From positions 1 to 6,219 of the forward strand of contig RPPU01000287.1 in NCBI GenBank assembly GCA_003819975.1: a stretch of 6,219 nt of DNA, written 5' to 3'. Shown in pieces: positions 5,294 through 6,219 of this stretch (its first letter is position 1; each line of letters begins with the position of its first letter). The DNA comes from Desulfobacteraceae bacterium (GTDB taxonomy: Bacteria; Desulfobacterota; DSM-4660; Desulfatiglandales; HGW-15). Made by a program: the position numbers and the translations under genes. Under the pieces are notes generated by a model. The model saw nothing but the letters and a program-made list of their open reading frames with translations. It had not been told where the DNA came from and searched no databases.

Positions 5294-5354
5294 AGAAAAA
5301 AACCTTTGCGCCCTCTGCGCCTTTGCGGTGAAATCATCTGCGGCCAAAAGCTTC

Positions 5355-6219
5355 TTACGCTTTTACGCCTCCGACAGTCAGGGAATTCACCAAAACCGTC
5401 GGCAAACCGAATGAAACCGGCACATTTTGTCCGTTCTTGCTGCATTGTCCCGATCCGCTCCGGCTGAATTTTAAATCATTCGCAACCATGGTCACGTTCT
5501 TCAGCATCTTGGGGCCGTTGCCCATGATATTGACGTCTTTGATGGGCGCGGTCAGCTTGCCGTTCTCGATCAAGTACCCTTGGTTGACGTAAAAAGCAAA
5601 ATCGCCTTCGCCGATCTCGACCTGGCCGTTGCCCACCTCGGCCACGTAAATACCGCGCGGCACAGCCCGGATCACCTCTTCCGGTTCCGCCGGCCCAGGC
5701 AGCAGATAGGTGGTGCGCATGCGCGGCATGGGAGGATGCTGATAACTCTGCCGCCGGCCGTTGCCGGTCGGCTCCACCTTGTAGTGCCGGGCCGAGATCC
5801 GGTCGTGCAAATAATTCCGGAGCACGCCCTTTTCGATCAGCACGGTCTTTTGCCCGGCAACGCCCTCGTCATCGACATTCAGGGAGCCGGTCAGGCCCGG
5901 CAAAGTCGCATCGTCGATGATGGTCACGAACGGTTCCGCCACTTTTTGGCCCAGCAAAGTGCTGTAGATTGAAATGTTTTTGCGATTGAAATCGGCTTCA
6001 AAGCCGTGGCCGATGGCTTCATGCAGCAGAATCCCGGTCGTGCCCGGCCCGAGGACCACCGGCATTTCGCCGGCCGGCGGTTGCACGGCTTCCAAAAGCC
6101 GTAGCGCCCTTTCCGAGGTTCCCCGAGCCAATTCCGCAATCACTTCCGGCGTAAACCAGGCCCAATCGCGGCGGCCGCCCAAGTTCCACGAGGCTTTTTC
6201 GCGACGCCCTCCTTTTTCA
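5355..6219 (-). CDS. tldD: TldD, catalytic subunit of the TldD/TldE metalloprotease (5' end outside the window)
   Basis: The C-terminal 287 residues of TldD; the family is about 480 long, so roughly the first 200 residues lie beyond position 6219. The frame stays open to the window edge (EKGGRREKASWNLGGRRD...), so the TTG at 6182 is not a start. Seen: the zinc site HEAIGHGFE (His codon at 6023-6021), the NVDDEG loop, TGNGRRQSY and MPRMRTTY, and the C-terminal SGQCSKNGQNVPV whose cysteine (5444-5442) corresponds to the conserved metal-contacting cysteine of TldD. It ends TVGGVKA with TAA at 5357-5355. All catalytic elements are intact, so the protein should be active together with TldE encoded just downstream. 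No substrate or precursor peptide gene is visible nearby. Confidence 0.96.
   Translation of the reverse strand, partial: EKGGRREKASWNLGGRRDWAWFTPEVIAELARGTSERALRLLEAVQPPAGEMPVVLGPGTTGILLHEAIGHGFEADFNRKNISIYSTLLGQKVAEPFVTIIDDATLPGLTGSLNVDDEGVAGQKTVLIEKGVLRNYLHDRISARHYKVEPTGNGRRQSYQHPPMPRMRTTYLLPGPAEPEEVIRAVPRGIYVAEVGNGQVEIGEGDFAFYVNQGYLIENGKLTAPIKDVNIMGNGPKMLKNVTMVANDLKFSRSGSGQCSKNGQNVPVSFGLPTVLVNSLTVGGVKA

Larger units (their letters stand above)
5118..5331. repeat. Repeat cassette with 28-base imperfect inverted ends in the tldD-tldE spacer
   Basis: The left arm 5118-5145 (TCACCACAGAGACGCAGAG...) and the right arm 5304-5331, read on the opposite strand (TCACCGCAAAGGCGCAGAG...), agree at 22 of 28 positions, and all six differences are transitions. 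A second inverted pair, CCGCAGATGA (5160-5169) and TCATCTGCGG (5334-5343), overlaps the right end. Two long perfect hairpins lie inside. Similar CACAGAG-GCAGAG and CCGCAGAT text is known to me as dispersed intergenic repeat wording in many genomes. The short open frames across it are products of repeat sequence, not genes. Confidence 0.7.

Noticed and set aside
5156..5347. A 63-codon minus-strand open frame (MAADDFTAKAQRAQR...)
   Set aside because: It is composed of the tldD-tldE spacer repeats and hairpins, which explains its low-complexity, repeat-derived protein text.

Overview
The window is a fragment of a chromosome of moderate, roughly balanced base composition from a bacterium that I cannot name. 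The AUG/Shine-Dalgarno gene style and the number of hairpin-rich dispersed repeats between genes suggest an uncultured or environmental lineage with a repeat-littered accessory genome. No gene here fixes the taxonomy.

Left part (8-2089): a DUF4143-type AAA ATPase on the minus strand and a toxin-first type II toxin-antitoxin pair (HigB/Gp49-like RelE-fold toxin plus XRE-family HigA-like antitoxin) on the plus strand diverge from a 233-base AT-rich spacer. The ATPase side of the spacer carries two tandem palindromes with a 32-base period that end next to the start codon. The toxin side carries a good -35 box and two GGTTAAC repeats inside the presumed promoter.

Middle (2217-3773): a minus-strand gene begins with a basic linker and the LQRxxGNxAxxxL signature often seen on DUF4157 proteins and other proteins linked to extracellular contractile injection systems (eCIS). 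It continues into what looks like a caspase-like (clan CD) His/Cys peptidase core. No eCIS structural gene is present, so it is an orphan. Upstream of it lies a wrecked HD-domain phosphohydrolase gene. This remnant has an ATG start, an in-frame TAA at codon 11, then a frame-shifting internal deletion that joins the N-terminal HD helix region to the C-terminal tail. Next come a short coding-like fragment, a 61-base near-perfect palindromic element, a GC-rich hairpin and degenerate 17-mer repeats. This strip is a genomic graveyard.

Right part (3774-6219): tldE (complete) and tldD (5' end cut by the window edge), both on the minus strand in the order tldD then tldE. Their products form the heterodimeric TldD/TldE metalloprotease. 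TldD retains the HExxxH site and the C-terminal cysteine; TldE lacks them, as is normal. The 258-base spacer between the two genes is filled by a repeat cassette: two long perfect hairpins bracketed by a 28-base inverted repeat whose arms differ only by transitions.

The most interesting items are the orphan eCIS-cargo-like cysteine peptidase candidate, the palindrome operators of the two divergent defence/stress-type genes, the HD pseudogene with a readable deletion junction, and the structured cassette inside the tldD-tldE unit.
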